IMG/VR virus record: IMGVR_UViG_3300017991_000062
Location: 49,078-113,077 of that record
Reading direction: 5' to 3' (one strand)
Length of the DNA: 64,000 bases
Origin: a virus
The notes beneath the pieces were generated by a model, which had not been told where the DNA came from, did not search any database, and was given only the letters and a program-made list of their open reading frames with translations. Positions 43,507-51,650 of this stretch are shown in pieces. The stretch's first letter is position 1; each line of letters opens with the position of its first letter. The position numbers were made by a program, and so were the translations under genes.

Positions 43507-44171
43507 TGGGCAAGGCGATTATGAAGCGCTCGGCCGAGGAGCGCCGGCTCCTGGTCGAGCTGACCCGGCAGGCTCTCGCCGAGCACAAGGGCGACCAGGA
43601 GATTCTGAACGAGGTGCTCGCGCGGTTCGACCTCGACGGTATCCGCGAGCTGACTACCCTGAAGCGCATGGTCCGCGACGAGGAGCGTGGCGAGATCGAG
43701 GGTCGGTCTGCGATGGACTCGTTCCTGGACTACCGCCGCGACATGCTGGCCGTCGCCCGCAAGCTGGATGAGTTCGTGGAGGACCTGTCGGGCAAGGACG
43801 TTCACCAGGGCGCCATCCCGACAGCGCTGCGGGCCAAGGCCGACATCATCGACAAGGTGTTCACCCGTGGCCAGGAGGCCGGCGTCATCCAGGGCCGCGC
43901 CGCGGGGCCTGGCGGTGTCCTGGTCGGTGGGCTCATCATCGGCGACTTGTCCGACGCCGACATCGTGAAACACCTGCACGAGCTGCAAGCCGGCTTCCGA
44001 GAGCTGGTGAAGCGGGTGAGCGCCCCGATGTTGCCCGGCGGCTACAGGTTCACCAAGTCGCCCGAGGAGCTTGGCGAGGATGTGGTGGATGTATCCCCTG
44101 CCCCGGCCAAGGCCGAGCCCGAGAAGAAGCGCAGCCGCAGGAAGCGGCCTGTGCGCAGGAGGCCCGTCTGA
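43506..44171 (+). CDS. Helical protein of unknown function (221 aa)
   Basis: The chain is mainly helical with a conserved-looking segment TALRAKADIIDKVFTRGQEAGVIQGRAAG, then LVGGLIIGDLSDADIVKHL. The C-terminus is basic (KKRSRRKRPVRRRPV). Size and a DNA-binding tail would fit many phage proteins, including terminase small subunits, but no decisive motif is present and the position is not beside a large terminase. Confidence 0.62.
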   Translation: MGKAIMKRSAEERRLLVELTRQALAEHKGDQEILNEVLARFDLDGIRELTTLKRMVRDEERGEIEGRSAMDSFLDYRRDMLAVARKLDEFVEDLSGKDVHQGAIPTALRAKADIIDKVFTRGQEAGVIQGRAAGPGGVLVGGLIIGDLSDADIVKHLHELQAGFRELVKRVSAPMLPGGYRFTKSPEELGEDVVDVSPAPAKAEPEKKRSRRKRPVRRRPV

Positions 44172-45250
44172 TGCTGGTGCGCCTGCCGTGGGAGTGGGAA
44201 GTCGCCATCTGCTGCGCCCTCAACCTCGCCGAGATGTGGTCGCTCCGACCGGAGCAGCGGCCATCGAGCCAGGAGATTTCGGACGACGAGGGGCTCGGCA
44301 GGACGCCCCACTACCTGTCGCGCTCGATCCTGCCCAACCTGGTCAAGGCCGGGGTGCTCACTCACCAGCGGAAGCAGCCGATGGGCTACCGGCTCGCTCG
44401 TACCCCGTCGCGCATCACGCTCTATGACATCGTCGCCGGGGTGTTCAACTACCGTGGCGAGGGCGTCGTCAACCACCTGTCCAAGCGCCTGCCGAGGGCA
44501 GAGATCCGACGCTACCGCTCTTCGCGCGGCCTGCGCTGCCCCGGGGAGTATGCCTTCGGCGGCCTGGACGAGTTCGTGACTGCCTACCTGAAGCGGATTA
44601 CGCTGTCGAAGATGCTCGCGGCCAACCTGGGCCTGACGGCGAAGGTGCTGTATCGGGACGCCTATGCGAAGTCCCGCTACCCCGTGTCGCTGCTCGACAG
44701 GGTGCGCCCGGTGCTCTTGGAGTTCTGTCCGCTGGTCGAGAATTGGAGAGGCTCCATCATCGCCTGGGCGCACAGCCCGGTCGCTGACCCGCTGCTCAAC
44801 GGGTTCGAGATGTGGATGCGCGCTCTTCACAAGCGCTACCTGACCGCACCGCGCCGTATCGGGTCGCAGCAACTCTACGAGCTGCGCCTGGAGGTGCAGA
44901 GCTTCGCAGGGCGAACCGAGCCTGGCGCCACCTTCGGGAAGTACCGGATCTGGGAACGCAACCTCGCGACTCACCACTGCCACGACCGGGCCGGCTACAT
45001 CGCCGCGGTCCAGGTGCAGCCGTGGCGAGGCTACGAGTCCTTCCAGGTGTTCTGCACCGACAGGGAGCGGCTACTCGACTTCGCTGCGTCGGTGCGCTTC
45101 AAGGACACGGACGGCATCACCGAGGATGGCCCAGGCGCGCCGCTGCCACCGGCTGACGTGGGCCAGCTCACCGCGGATGGATGCTGGAGCTACATCGACC
45201 GGCGCAGGGACGCGAACGACATCTACCGGGGGCTGGCAGGTGAAGGCTGA
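44171..45250 (+). CDS. Rrf2-like winged helix fused to unknown domain
   Basis: 359 residues, TGATG start. Residues ~10-85 follow the Rrf2 pattern: ISDDEGLGRTPHYLSRSILP, NLVKAGVLTHQRKQPMGYRLA and SRITLYDIVAGVF. The Cys residues that bind Fe-S in IscR are not present there. The remaining ~270 residues (KRLPRAEIRRYRSSRGL, SIIAWAHSPVADPLLNGFEMWMR) are unrecognised. It may be a transcription regulator of the phage or of host genes. Confidence 0.62.
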   Translation: MLVRLPWEWEVAICCALNLAEMWSLRPEQRPSSQEISDDEGLGRTPHYLSRSILPNLVKAGVLTHQRKQPMGYRLARTPSRITLYDIVAGVFNYRGEGVVNHLSKRLPRAEIRRYRSSRGLRCPGEYAFGGLDEFVTAYLKRITLSKMLAANLGLTAKVLYRDAYAKSRYPVSLLDRVRPVLLEFCPLVENWRGSIIAWAHSPVADPLLNGFEMWMRALHKRYLTAPRRIGSQQLYELRLEVQSFAGRTEPGATFGKYRIWERNLATHHCHDRAGYIAAVQVQPWRGYESFQVFCTDRERLLDFAASVRFKDTDGITEDGPGAPLPPADVGQLTADGCWSYIDRRRDANDIYRGLAGEG

Positions 45251-46328
45251 CGAGCTACGACGGCGCTTCGCCAAGCGGCCCTCCTGCTTCGGCCAGTACG
45301 AGGAGCACCGGGAGGGGGACGGTTGCCTCGTGTGCGCATCGTTTGGCGAGTGCCTGGAGGAGAGTGCTGGTGAAGCCGAGGAGCCCGATCCCGAGATAGT
45401 CGAAGCGCAGTGCGGTCACTGCCGCCACTTCCAACTCGAAATCGATGGCGGCCCTGTCGGGCACTGCACCGGCCACGGCAAGGCCGTCTTCTCGGCGGAT
45501 ACCCCGTGCCCCACGTTCCACCCTGCGGATGTCCCTCCTATGCTGCGGGCCGATGCCCGGTGCAAGGACTGCGCGCACCTACAGTTCGACGGGCATGCTC
45601 TCCTCAAGTTCTGTGAGCTGCGGTCGATGGACCGCCACGGCGACGACAGAGCGTGCGACCGCTTCAACCCGCGCGAGCCGAAGCATGCTGCCGGTCAGAC
45701 CCCGATCAACCTGCCGGGGTGTTTCGCCACCTACAACCCGGGGCGCACGGACGGCAAGGACTGCACCGACTGTGAGTTCAGTCGGCAGTGCGAGGGCGTG
45801 CGCCGCAGAGCTTTCGAGCACCCGCCACCGAAGCGGGTTATCAAGTTCGACCGTGGCGAGTTGGACGACGAGGCCATCGAGCGTGTCAGGGAGTTTGTCG
45901 AGCAGCAGAGGCGGGGGATGTCCGATGCGCTTGTGGTCCCGAAGGGGATGCTAGCAGAACCGATCCCGCCTGTCAGCGCGCCAGAGCCAGAGCCCGACAA
46001 AGAGCCGCGCGAAGAGACGGCCATGTTCAAGTCGCGGGCTGGCGACGAGAGCTACGTCGTGCCGGCTATCGCGCTCACTAGCCGTGCCCAGGGCACAGCC
46101 CACAAGATAGCGAGCTACGCTTGCGGCGACTACCCTGACCCGGCCGTGCTTCAGCTCGCGAACTACGCGATCCGGTGCCTCGCTGCCACGTCCGACAGCG
46201 TAGATGCCGCGGCACAGCGGCTCGATGTGGTGGTGCAGCGGCAAGTTCCCGCCACGACATCGCAGCCGCACCGGCAGCGGCAGGTCGTGTCGATCCTGGC
46301 CAGCGTTATCAAGACCAGAGCCCTGTGA
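45240..46328 (+). CDS. Multi-zinc-site protein with shared N-terminal tag (362 aa)
   Basis: GTG 45240 overlaps the previous gene by 11 bp. It starts MKADELRRRFAKRPSCFG, a variant of the recurring tag. Four Cys groups follow: C16-x12-C-x2-C-x5-C, a CGHC/HC/C group, a CKDC/FC/C group, and a second C-x13-C-x2-C-x5-C near 161-184. The middle is charged; the C-terminal ~90 residues (ALTSRAQGTAHKIASYACGDY) are helical. The two outer modules match those in proteins 23462 and 29465. Function unknown. Confidence 0.65.
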   Translation: MKADELRRRFAKRPSCFGQYEEHREGDGCLVCASFGECLEESAGEAEEPDPEIVEAQCGHCRHFQLEIDGGPVGHCTGHGKAVFSADTPCPTFHPADVPPMLRADARCKDCAHLQFDGHALLKFCELRSMDRHGDDRACDRFNPREPKHAAGQTPINLPGCFATYNPGRTDGKDCTDCEFSRQCEGVRRRAFEHPPPKRVIKFDRGELDDEAIERVREFVEQQRRGMSDALVVPKGMLAEPIPPVSAPEPEPDKEPREETAMFKSRAGDESYVVPAIALTSRAQGTAHKIASYACGDYPDPAVLQLANYAIRCLAATSDSVDAAAQRLDVVVQRQVPATTSQPHRQRQVVSILASVIKTRAL

Positions 46329-46338
46329 GGAGGAACCG

Positions 46339-47202
46339 ATGAGTGAGCACAAGCCGACCGTCGTGGTCGACCTGCTCGGTGTGCTGTGCGTGACCGAGAC
46401 CGACCTCGAACTGGATGACCCGGCCATCTTGCGGCCTGGCGCGCGAGCCTTTCTCGTGGCGCTGAACGCGAAGGGCTATCAGGTGCAGGTGCACTCCCTG
46501 CTCCCTGCCCCGGTGGCCAAGGAGTTCCTCAAGCAACACAACCTCGTCGGCTTGGTCGCCACGGTGACGGAGGGCAAGGCTCCCCTCACCCGCTATCTGG
46601 ACCCGCTCGCTGTGCGGTTCGAGGGTGACTTCAACGCGGTCTACTCGGCGCTCGATGCCGAGCCGTTCTGGGCTGGCAAGCCGTCCGCGGCCAAGGGGCC
46701 GTTCAAGAAGACCGAGACGGTCCAGAGCTTGCGGATCAAGCTCCTGGAGGCCGAGCAACGCATGGCGACGACGCTGCGGGTGCAGCTCCATCGGTGGGCC
46801 GAGGAGATGGGGTGGCCGGATGACATGCTGGAGGCCCTGGTGGAGCTGCTCTCCGCGAAGCTGGTGCCCGGCCGGGACTGGTCCGTGTTCGAGATTGCCC
46901 GCGAGGAGGCGGCCGGCTACAAGGCGCTCATCGCAGACCTCGGCCGGCGCCTCTCCGAGCTGATGCAGATGTATCGGGAGCGTGATGCCCAGTGCACCGC
47001 GCTTCGCCAGGCCGTCCCGGCTGACCGCGAGGCCCAGGCCAAGACCGAGGCCGAGCTGGAGGTGGCGAACGCGACCATCGAAGCCCTCCGACACGAGATT
47101 AGCATTCTGAAGCGTGGCCCGCTCGCGGTGGCAGATGAGAACTGTAGTGGTGAGGAGCTGGACGACGTGGTCGCAGACGCGATGGAAGAGGAGCAACAGT
47201 GA
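46339..47202 (+). CDS. HAD-like N-domain with C-terminal coiled coil
   Basis: 287 residues from ATG after GGAGGAACC. The start VVVDLLGVLCVTET occupies the position of the HAD motif DxDG(T/V)L, with the second Asp replaced. FLVALNAKGYQVQVHSLLP resembles HAD motif 2 (hydrophobic strand then S/T). The C-terminal ~130 residues are helical and coiled-coil-like (AKTEAELEVANATIEALRHE), with an acidic end. A weak phosphatase-like call only. Confidence 0.45.
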   Translation: MSEHKPTVVVDLLGVLCVTETDLELDDPAILRPGARAFLVALNAKGYQVQVHSLLPAPVAKEFLKQHNLVGLVATVTEGKAPLTRYLDPLAVRFEGDFNAVYSALDAEPFWAGKPSAAKGPFKKTETVQSLRIKLLEAEQRMATTLRVQLHRWAEEMGWPDDMLEALVELLSAKLVPGRDWSVFEIAREEAAGYKALIADLGRRLSELMQMYRERDAQCTALRQAVPADREAQAKTEAELEVANATIEALRHEISILKRGPLAVADENCSGEELDDVVADAMEEEQQ

Positions 47203-48158
47203 AGGAAGCGTACCTCCGCAAACGGTTCAAGCCCGAGACGCGCCGACTGATTAGCCAGGCCGACGCCATCATCGACGAGTACCTCGCGGATGGGCTCAAG
47301 CTCTCCCTCCGTCAGCTCTACTACCAGTTCGTCGCCCGGGGCATCCTGGAGAACAACTTCCGAAACTACAAGCGGCTCGGCAGCATCATCAGCGATGCCC
47401 GGCTGGCCGGCCTCATCGACTGGGACGCCATCGAGGACCGCGGCCGGGAAACCGACCGCGCCACCCGCGTCTTCTGGGACGGGCCGCAGTCGATCCTCGA
47501 AGCCTGCGCCGAGCAGTTCAAGATCGACCGGTGGCTTCCGCAGCCTCACCACGTCGAGGTGATGGCGGAGAAGGCCGCGCTGGAGGGCGTGCTCATCCCG
47601 GTGTGTGCCGAGCTGGGGGTGCGCTTCACCGCGAACAAGGGCTACAGCTCCCAGAGCTTCATGCGGGAGAAGGGCGAGGAGCTGGCGCGCTGGCGACGTG
47701 GTGGGTTCGAGGTGGCCGGCCGGCTCGTGCCGCCGAAGTACATCCACGTCCTTTACCTGGGCGACCACGACCCGAGCGGGATGGACATGGACCGCGACGT
47801 GGTCGAGCGGCTGGAGCTGTTCAGCCGTGGCCCGGTGAAGGTGAAGCGCCTTTGCCTCACGATGGACCAGATCGATGACTGGGGGCCGCCTCCGAACTAC
47901 GCGAAGCCCACCGACAGCCGCTCGAAGGAATACCGGGCGCTGTACGGTGACGACTCGTGGGAGCTGGACGCGGCCGAGCCGCGTGAGCTGGTGAAGATCG
48001 TGCGCGAGGCCGTGGTGCGGCTGCGCGATGACGAGCTGTGGGAAGCCGAATGCGAGCGTCAGGCCAAGATGCGCGCCGACCTGCGCGACATGGCGCTGGA
48101 GTATGAGTACCGCGAGGCCGAGGCCAGTGCGGGCGACGAGGACGACGAGGAGGAGTGA
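47199..48158 (+). CDS. Spo11/Top6A-like protein (Mini-A type) with Toprim domain
   Basis: 319 residues from GTG (ATGA-like overlap). N-domain: LKLSLRQLYYQFVARGIL (near 34-51) carries a Tyr pair where Spo11/Top6A have their catalytic Tyr in the 5Y-CAP fold, followed by YKRLGSIISDARLAGLIDW. Toprim: VEVMAEKAALEGVL (catalytic Glu near 125) and LYLGDHDPSGMDMDRD (the DxD near 190). The C-terminus is acidic. Small stand-alone A-subunit homologues without the Top6B ATPase are known from mobile elements. DNA cleavage by this protein is an inference. Confidence 0.66.
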   Translation: MKEAYLRKRFKPETRRLISQADAIIDEYLADGLKLSLRQLYYQFVARGILENNFRNYKRLGSIISDARLAGLIDWDAIEDRGRETDRATRVFWDGPQSILEACAEQFKIDRWLPQPHHVEVMAEKAALEGVLIPVCAELGVRFTANKGYSSQSFMREKGEELARWRRGGFEVAGRLVPPKYIHVLYLGDHDPSGMDMDRDVVERLELFSRGPVKVKRLCLTMDQIDDWGPPPNYAKPTDSRSKEYRALYGDDSWELDAAEPRELVKIVREAVVRLRDDELWEAECERQAKMRADLRDMALEYEYREAEASAGDEDDEEE

Positions 48159-48391
48159 TGGCGAGCAAGCCGACCCAGGACCAGATCGACCAGGTGCTCA
48201 ACGCCTGCTCGGTGCTGACCGACGCGAACGAGAACCCGTACTTCGGTATGACGTACACCCAGGGCGTCGAGGACGGCATCAACTGGGTCTTGGGCTACAT
48301 CGACGCGCAGCCCTTCGATGATGAGCAGGGGGCCGAGGCCATCGCCCGCGCCGAGGAGGCGATGGGCGAGCGCGAGGAGGAGATGGACTGA
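48158..48391 (+). CDS. Hypothetical acidic protein (77 aa)
   Basis: ATG in a TGATG junction after the Spo11-like gene. Helical, acidic end (EEAMGEREEEMD). The segment TYTQGVEDGINWVLGYID resembles small phage proteins of unknown role. Overlaps the next ATG by one base. Confidence 0.62.
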   Translation: MASKPTQDQIDQVLNACSVLTDANENPYFGMTYTQGVEDGINWVLGYIDAQPFDDEQGAEAIARAEEAMGEREEEMD

Positions 48392-48750
48392 TGTGGATCT
48401 TCAGCGAGCACGGGTTCGTCAGCATCGTGGTTAACCGCTACGGCGACGATCAGAACGAGTTCCTTGTCCGCGCCCGCTGCCGGGCCGACCTGGAGCGCTT
48501 CGAGGAGCTGCTTCCGGCCGGGTGGGCGAAGGAGCCCTGGCACGCGCCCCCCGCCGACTACCGCTGGCGCGCCCTGGCCAATCGCGGTGACGTCGCCGAG
48601 GCCCTGGTCGCGATGATGCGTGAGCACGAGTACACCAACTTCAAGGCCCGGGTGATGCAGACGCCCTCGGGCATGGACCCGGGTCGGCTCCACGCCCTCC
48701 ATGAGGTGTGGGCTGTCATGCGCGAGTTCGGCGCGCAGAACGACGGCTGA
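48391..48750 (+). CDS. Small conserved phage protein (119 aa), MWxFxxHGFxS family
   Basis: Begins MWIFSEHGFVSIVVNRYGDD, with FLVRARCRADLERF, ADYRWRAL and YTNFKARV. This pattern (MWLFTxxGFFS ... VRAR...HL ... ADY.YR ... Y.NFK) recurs in many unrelated phages, usually as a gene of unknown function. Soluble, no membrane segment. TGATG start. Confidence 0.75.
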   Translation: MWIFSEHGFVSIVVNRYGDDQNEFLVRARCRADLERFEELLPAGWAKEPWHAPPADYRWRALANRGDVAEALVAMMREHEYTNFKARVMQTPSGMDPGRLHALHEVWAVMREFGAQNDG

Positions 48751-48753
48751 CCG

Positions 48754-49122
48754 ATGCCGACGCCCCACCCTGCCGACCGCTACCAGACGGCGCGCGAGCG
48801 CGTGTTGGAGCTGCTCACCGACCAGCGCTGGCACGGCTACCGACAGCTCGTCAGGGTCGGCGGGGTGAGGGCGACAGGCCGGGTGAGCGAGTTGCGCCGC
48901 ATCGGCTACCCCATTCGCTCGCGGCCCGACCCGAGCGGTCACGGGAAGCAGTACCAGCTCACGTCGCTGCACCCGGTAGGCAAGCGCCCGAAGCGCGTCC
49001 GCGTCTACCTGGCCGAGTGTGATGCAGCCCTGATGGAGCACGACGAGAACGTGCCTGTCGGTGCCCGGCGCGCCATCCGCAAGGCGCTCGCGTCGTTCAG
49101 GCGCAACCGGGGGAAGCCATGA
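48754..49122 (+). CDS. Winged-helix DNA-binding protein (122 aa)
   Basis: Residues ~13-60: ARERVLELLTDQRWHGYRQL, then RATGRVSELRRIGYPIRSRPD and a wing YQLTSLHP. This is a typical winged helix. The C-terminus is basic (KALASFRRNRGKP). Probably a phage transcription regulator or a replication accessory factor; target unknown. Confidence 0.68.
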   Translation: MPTPHPADRYQTARERVLELLTDQRWHGYRQLVRVGGVRATGRVSELRRIGYPIRSRPDPSGHGKQYQLTSLHPVGKRPKRVRVYLAECDAALMEHDENVPVGARRAIRKALASFRRNRGKP

Positions 49123-49367
49123 GTGCCGAGAGCATCCTGGACCTCGCACACCGCGCCGAGTGGTCGTGGAACGATGTGCCCAGGGCCGAGCGCAGATTCC
49201 TCATCGCAGCGGCCAAGGCCGGTGTTGAAGCGGGCCTGGACCCCGGCCGCGAATGCTGGTGCTCTGCCCACAACGCGGACGACGGTCCTTGCGCCCTCTG
49301 CGAGCTGCGTGCGATGCTCGGTGTGCGGCAGCCGGCCGAGAGCCGGTATCACAGGGAGAGGCCATGA
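49119..49367 (+). CDS. Hypothetical protein with small Cys cluster (82 aa)
   Basis: ATGA overlap. The helical N-half is followed by CWCSAHNADDGPCALCELR, a compact Cys4 site. No family recognised. Confidence 0.6.
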   Translation: MSAESILDLAHRAEWSWNDVPRAERRFLIAAAKAGVEAGLDPGRECWCSAHNADDGPCALCELRAMLGVRQPAESRYHRERP

Positions 49368-49840
49368 GTGCAACGCACGGGCCGGAAGCTCCCCCGGTCA
49401 TCGCGCTGTGGTGGCGACCAGGCGCGCTGTACCTGCCCAGGGGAGCCGAACAGACCATCGGGAGCATCAACATCGCGGCCCAGGCCGCGGTCGCGGAGGC
49501 GCTCGAACTGGGCGGCGAGGCGGGGTGGGCGAAGATGTGCACCAACCTCGCCTCGCTCGCCAGGCTGCGGCGCAGCCTGATGAAGGAGGACGGGATGCCG
49601 AACGGGACGCTGTCGCTGCGCGAGTTGCTTGAGGGTGCCTCGGGCGCCATGTTCGACACGGTGGTTCGCGAGACGGCGGCCGACACCGGCCTCAACGAGG
49701 ACCTGGTGCGCCGCTCCTTCGACCCACCTGCGTCGTCCGACCCGCCCGAGCTGACCGCGGCCCGGGAGCGCGTCGTGCTGTACTTCAGCCACGGCAGCCG
49801 CGGGGAGGCTCGGACTGCGATGCGGGGCGAGTCTGACTGA
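49364..49840 (+). CDS. Hypothetical protein (158 aa)
   Basis: ATG with GGGAGAG upstream, ATGA overlap. Mixed composition, no Cys cluster or membrane helix; MCTNLASLARLRRSLMKED and TLSLRELLEGASGAMFDTVV are helical. Overlaps the next ATG by one base. Not recognised. Confidence 0.6.
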   Translation: MSATHGPEAPPVIALWWRPGALYLPRGAEQTIGSINIAAQAAVAEALELGGEAGWAKMCTNLASLARLRRSLMKEDGMPNGTLSLRELLEGASGAMFDTVVRETAADTGLNEDLVRRSFDPPASSDPPELTAARERVVLYFSHGSRGEARTAMRGESD

Positions 49841-50394
49841 TGCCTACCCTGGACGAGCTGCGGAGTCTGTTCAGCAAGGCCAGGGATGCCGAGCGGCTTG
49901 CAGCTCTGGACGATGGTGAGTCGCTCGTCAGTGCCGAGTTCACCGCGGCGTTCGCCGTTGCCGATACCGACAAGACGGTCTTGATGCGCCTGGTGCTACT
50001 TACCGAGCGCGTTCTTGAGAAGCTGCCCCGCGACCGTGCTGCGGACCCAGAAGAGGAGATGATCGCAGTGAAGTTGGCGGCCCGCGAGAAGCTGCGCGAG
50101 CTGACCGGCGTCGGCTACCCGGCGAGCGGCCTGGTCCCGGAGCAGGTCACGAACCTGCCCGACTTCGATGGGCCGCCCCAGATCCGGGTCGAGCTGCGGG
50201 TGCCTCGTGTGCTCGCCGACCAGGTGAAGGCCATCCTCGGCCGCAAGGAGCGCGACGAGGGTATCCACTTCAACGACGAGCCGAGCTACACCTGTCCACA
50301 CTGCGGGAAGACGTCACACCACCCGGTCGACGTCGAGCGCAAGTTCTGCGGCGCCTGTGGCCGCTTTGAAGAAGCACTGGAGGGGATCGAATGA
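49840..50394 (+). CDS. Zinc-ribbon protein with shared N-terminal tag (184 aa)
   Basis: TGATG start. Begins MPTLDELRSLFSKARDAERL, a looser copy of the tag. The C-terminus has CPHCGKTSHH and CGACGRFEE, a Cys4 zinc ribbon. The middle (IRVELRVPRVLADQVKAILGRKER) is alpha/beta. Function unknown; a nucleic-acid role is likely from the ribbon. Confidence 0.62.
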   Translation: MPTLDELRSLFSKARDAERLAALDDGESLVSAEFTAAFAVADTDKTVLMRLVLLTERVLEKLPRDRAADPEEEMIAVKLAAREKLRELTGVGYPASGLVPEQVTNLPDFDGPPQIRVELRVPRVLADQVKAILGRKERDEGIHFNDEPSYTCPHCGKTSHHPVDVERKFCGACGRFEEALEGIE

Positions 50395-51038
50395 CCGAGA
50401 TCGTTGTCGCCGTCCTGGCCGTGGCCGCGCTTGTGCTGCTCCTGGCCTCCCGCTACCGCTGGCGCCGTGCCGAGCGCTACCAGCCGCCGGTCGACCCTGG
50501 GCCTCGGCAGGAAGATCCTCGCCAGGCCGTCCGGCTGCGGCTGCTCGCCGCGACCCAGGCCCTCACCACGTCGAAGCAGCTCATCGCGAAGCGGCTGCGG
50601 GGGAAGATGTCGCAGCGCAAGGCCAACGAGCTGAAGAACCGGCTCGGGACCGAGCTGTCGGTGGCGCAGACCGTGCTCGCCGAGCTGATGCTGGCCGTGC
50701 GCCCCGAGCGGGCCACGGCCGAGGAGATGCACGAGGAGCTTGACGAGGTGACGCCCCACGCGGTCGAGCCCGAGGACAACGTGGTCAGCATCGGGCGGCC
50801 GGCTGGCGACCTGCCGGCTATCGAGGACGGGTTGTGCTCCCTGTGTGGGAAGCTGCCCTGCCGACACTACCCGGCCGAAGAGGAGAAGGGCACCGAGCGG
50901 CGTCCGCAGTGCCCGCAGTGCGGCTCCTACCAGACGAAGCGCGACGACCAGGCCAAGGCCAGCGAGCCGGGCTTCGGGGTGTGGAGCTGCGCCCGCTGCG
51001 GTTGCCCCTTCGAGTGGCAGGAGGACAAGCAGGCATGA
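50391..51038 (+). CDS. Membrane-anchored protein with two zinc ribbons (215 aa)
   Basis: ATGA overlap. Residues 2-20 form a membrane helix (TEIVVAVLAVAALVLLLA) followed by Arg residues, so the body should stay in the cytoplasm. About 65-110 is helical and basic. The C-terminus has CSLCGKLPC and CPQCGSY...CARCGCPF, likely zinc sites. Function unknown. Confidence 0.62.
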   Translation: MTEIVVAVLAVAALVLLLASRYRWRRAERYQPPVDPGPRQEDPRQAVRLRLLAATQALTTSKQLIAKRLRGKMSQRKANELKNRLGTELSVAQTVLAELMLAVRPERATAEEMHEELDEVTPHAVEPEDNVVSIGRPAGDLPAIEDGLCSLCGKLPCRHYPAEEEKGTERRPQCPQCGSYQTKRDDQAKASEPGFGVWSCARCGCPFEWQEDKQA

Positions 51039-51277
51039 GGCTGACAAGCTCGATGCCGCGTATCCTGACCGAGCTGCGACGGCGACCCGACCGCTGGTTC
51101 ACATTCAGGGAACTGCGAGCACTCACCGGGCTCCCAGAGACCACGCTGCGGTCCAACCTGTGCCGGCTCGTGAAGCGTGGCCGCATCGCCCAGTCCAAGA
51201 GGCCGGTGTGGCGGCAGTGCGGGTCGGTCACCAGGCTGTTCAACGTCAACGCCTGGAAGAGGATGGCGGATGGGTGA
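51035..51277 (+). CDS. Winged-helix DNA-binding protein (80 aa)
   Basis: ATGA overlap. ILTELRRRPDRWFTFREL, RALTGLPETTLRSNLCRLVK and RGRIAQSKRP give a compact winged helix with recognition helix at LPETTLRSNLCRL. Strongly basic. A small phage regulator is likely. The next gene starts 8 bp before its end. Confidence 0.68.
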   Translation: MRLTSSMPRILTELRRRPDRWFTFRELRALTGLPETTLRSNLCRLVKRGRIAQSKRPVWRQCGSVTRLFNVNAWKRMADG

Positions 51278-51647
51278 AGCGAAGACCGAGCGCGAGCAGG
51301 ATCGCGAGCTGGTGAGGCGCGTGGTGTCCAGGCTCTACCCGCTGGCCAAAGAGCGGACTCTCCTGCCAGGGAGGCCGGTGCGGTTCGAGGTGAGCCCCGA
51401 CGTGCTGCGGGAGACGGCCGAGGCGTGCGCCGCTGCGAAGTACCCCAGGCCCCACACGAGCGAGGCATACGGCTCGCTCAAGCTGGCTGTGGTGCTGGCC
51501 CGGCAGGCGCACGAGGCCGACACGATGCGCGAGCCACTGGTGGACCTCATCGTGAGGGGCGTGGAACCGCTGTCCATGTTCGGAATCCCAGTCGTGGTCG
51601 ACGGCAGTCTGCCGCCAGGCACGGCAGAGCTTCGGGAAGTGAGGTGA
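51270..51647 (+). CDS. Hypothetical helical protein (125 aa)
   Basis: ATG 51270 overlaps the previous gene. A basic helical N-half (DRELVRRVVSRLYPLAKERT) is followed by a region ending GIPVVVDGSLPPGTAE. No known motif. Confidence 0.6.
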   Translation: MGEAKTEREQDRELVRRVVSRLYPLAKERTLLPGRPVRFEVSPDVLRETAEACAAAKYPRPHTSEAYGSLKLAVVLARQAHEADTMREPLVDLIVRGVEPLSMFGIPVVVDGSLPPGTAELREVR

Positions 51648-51650
51648 CCG

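Noticed and set aside
47139-47145. GAACTGT inside the HAD/coiled-coil gene, and another copy at 55737
   Set aside because: Both lie in coding sequence (55737 encodes the Asn-Cys of a zinc ribbon) and lack the upstream GAYCY part of the motif.
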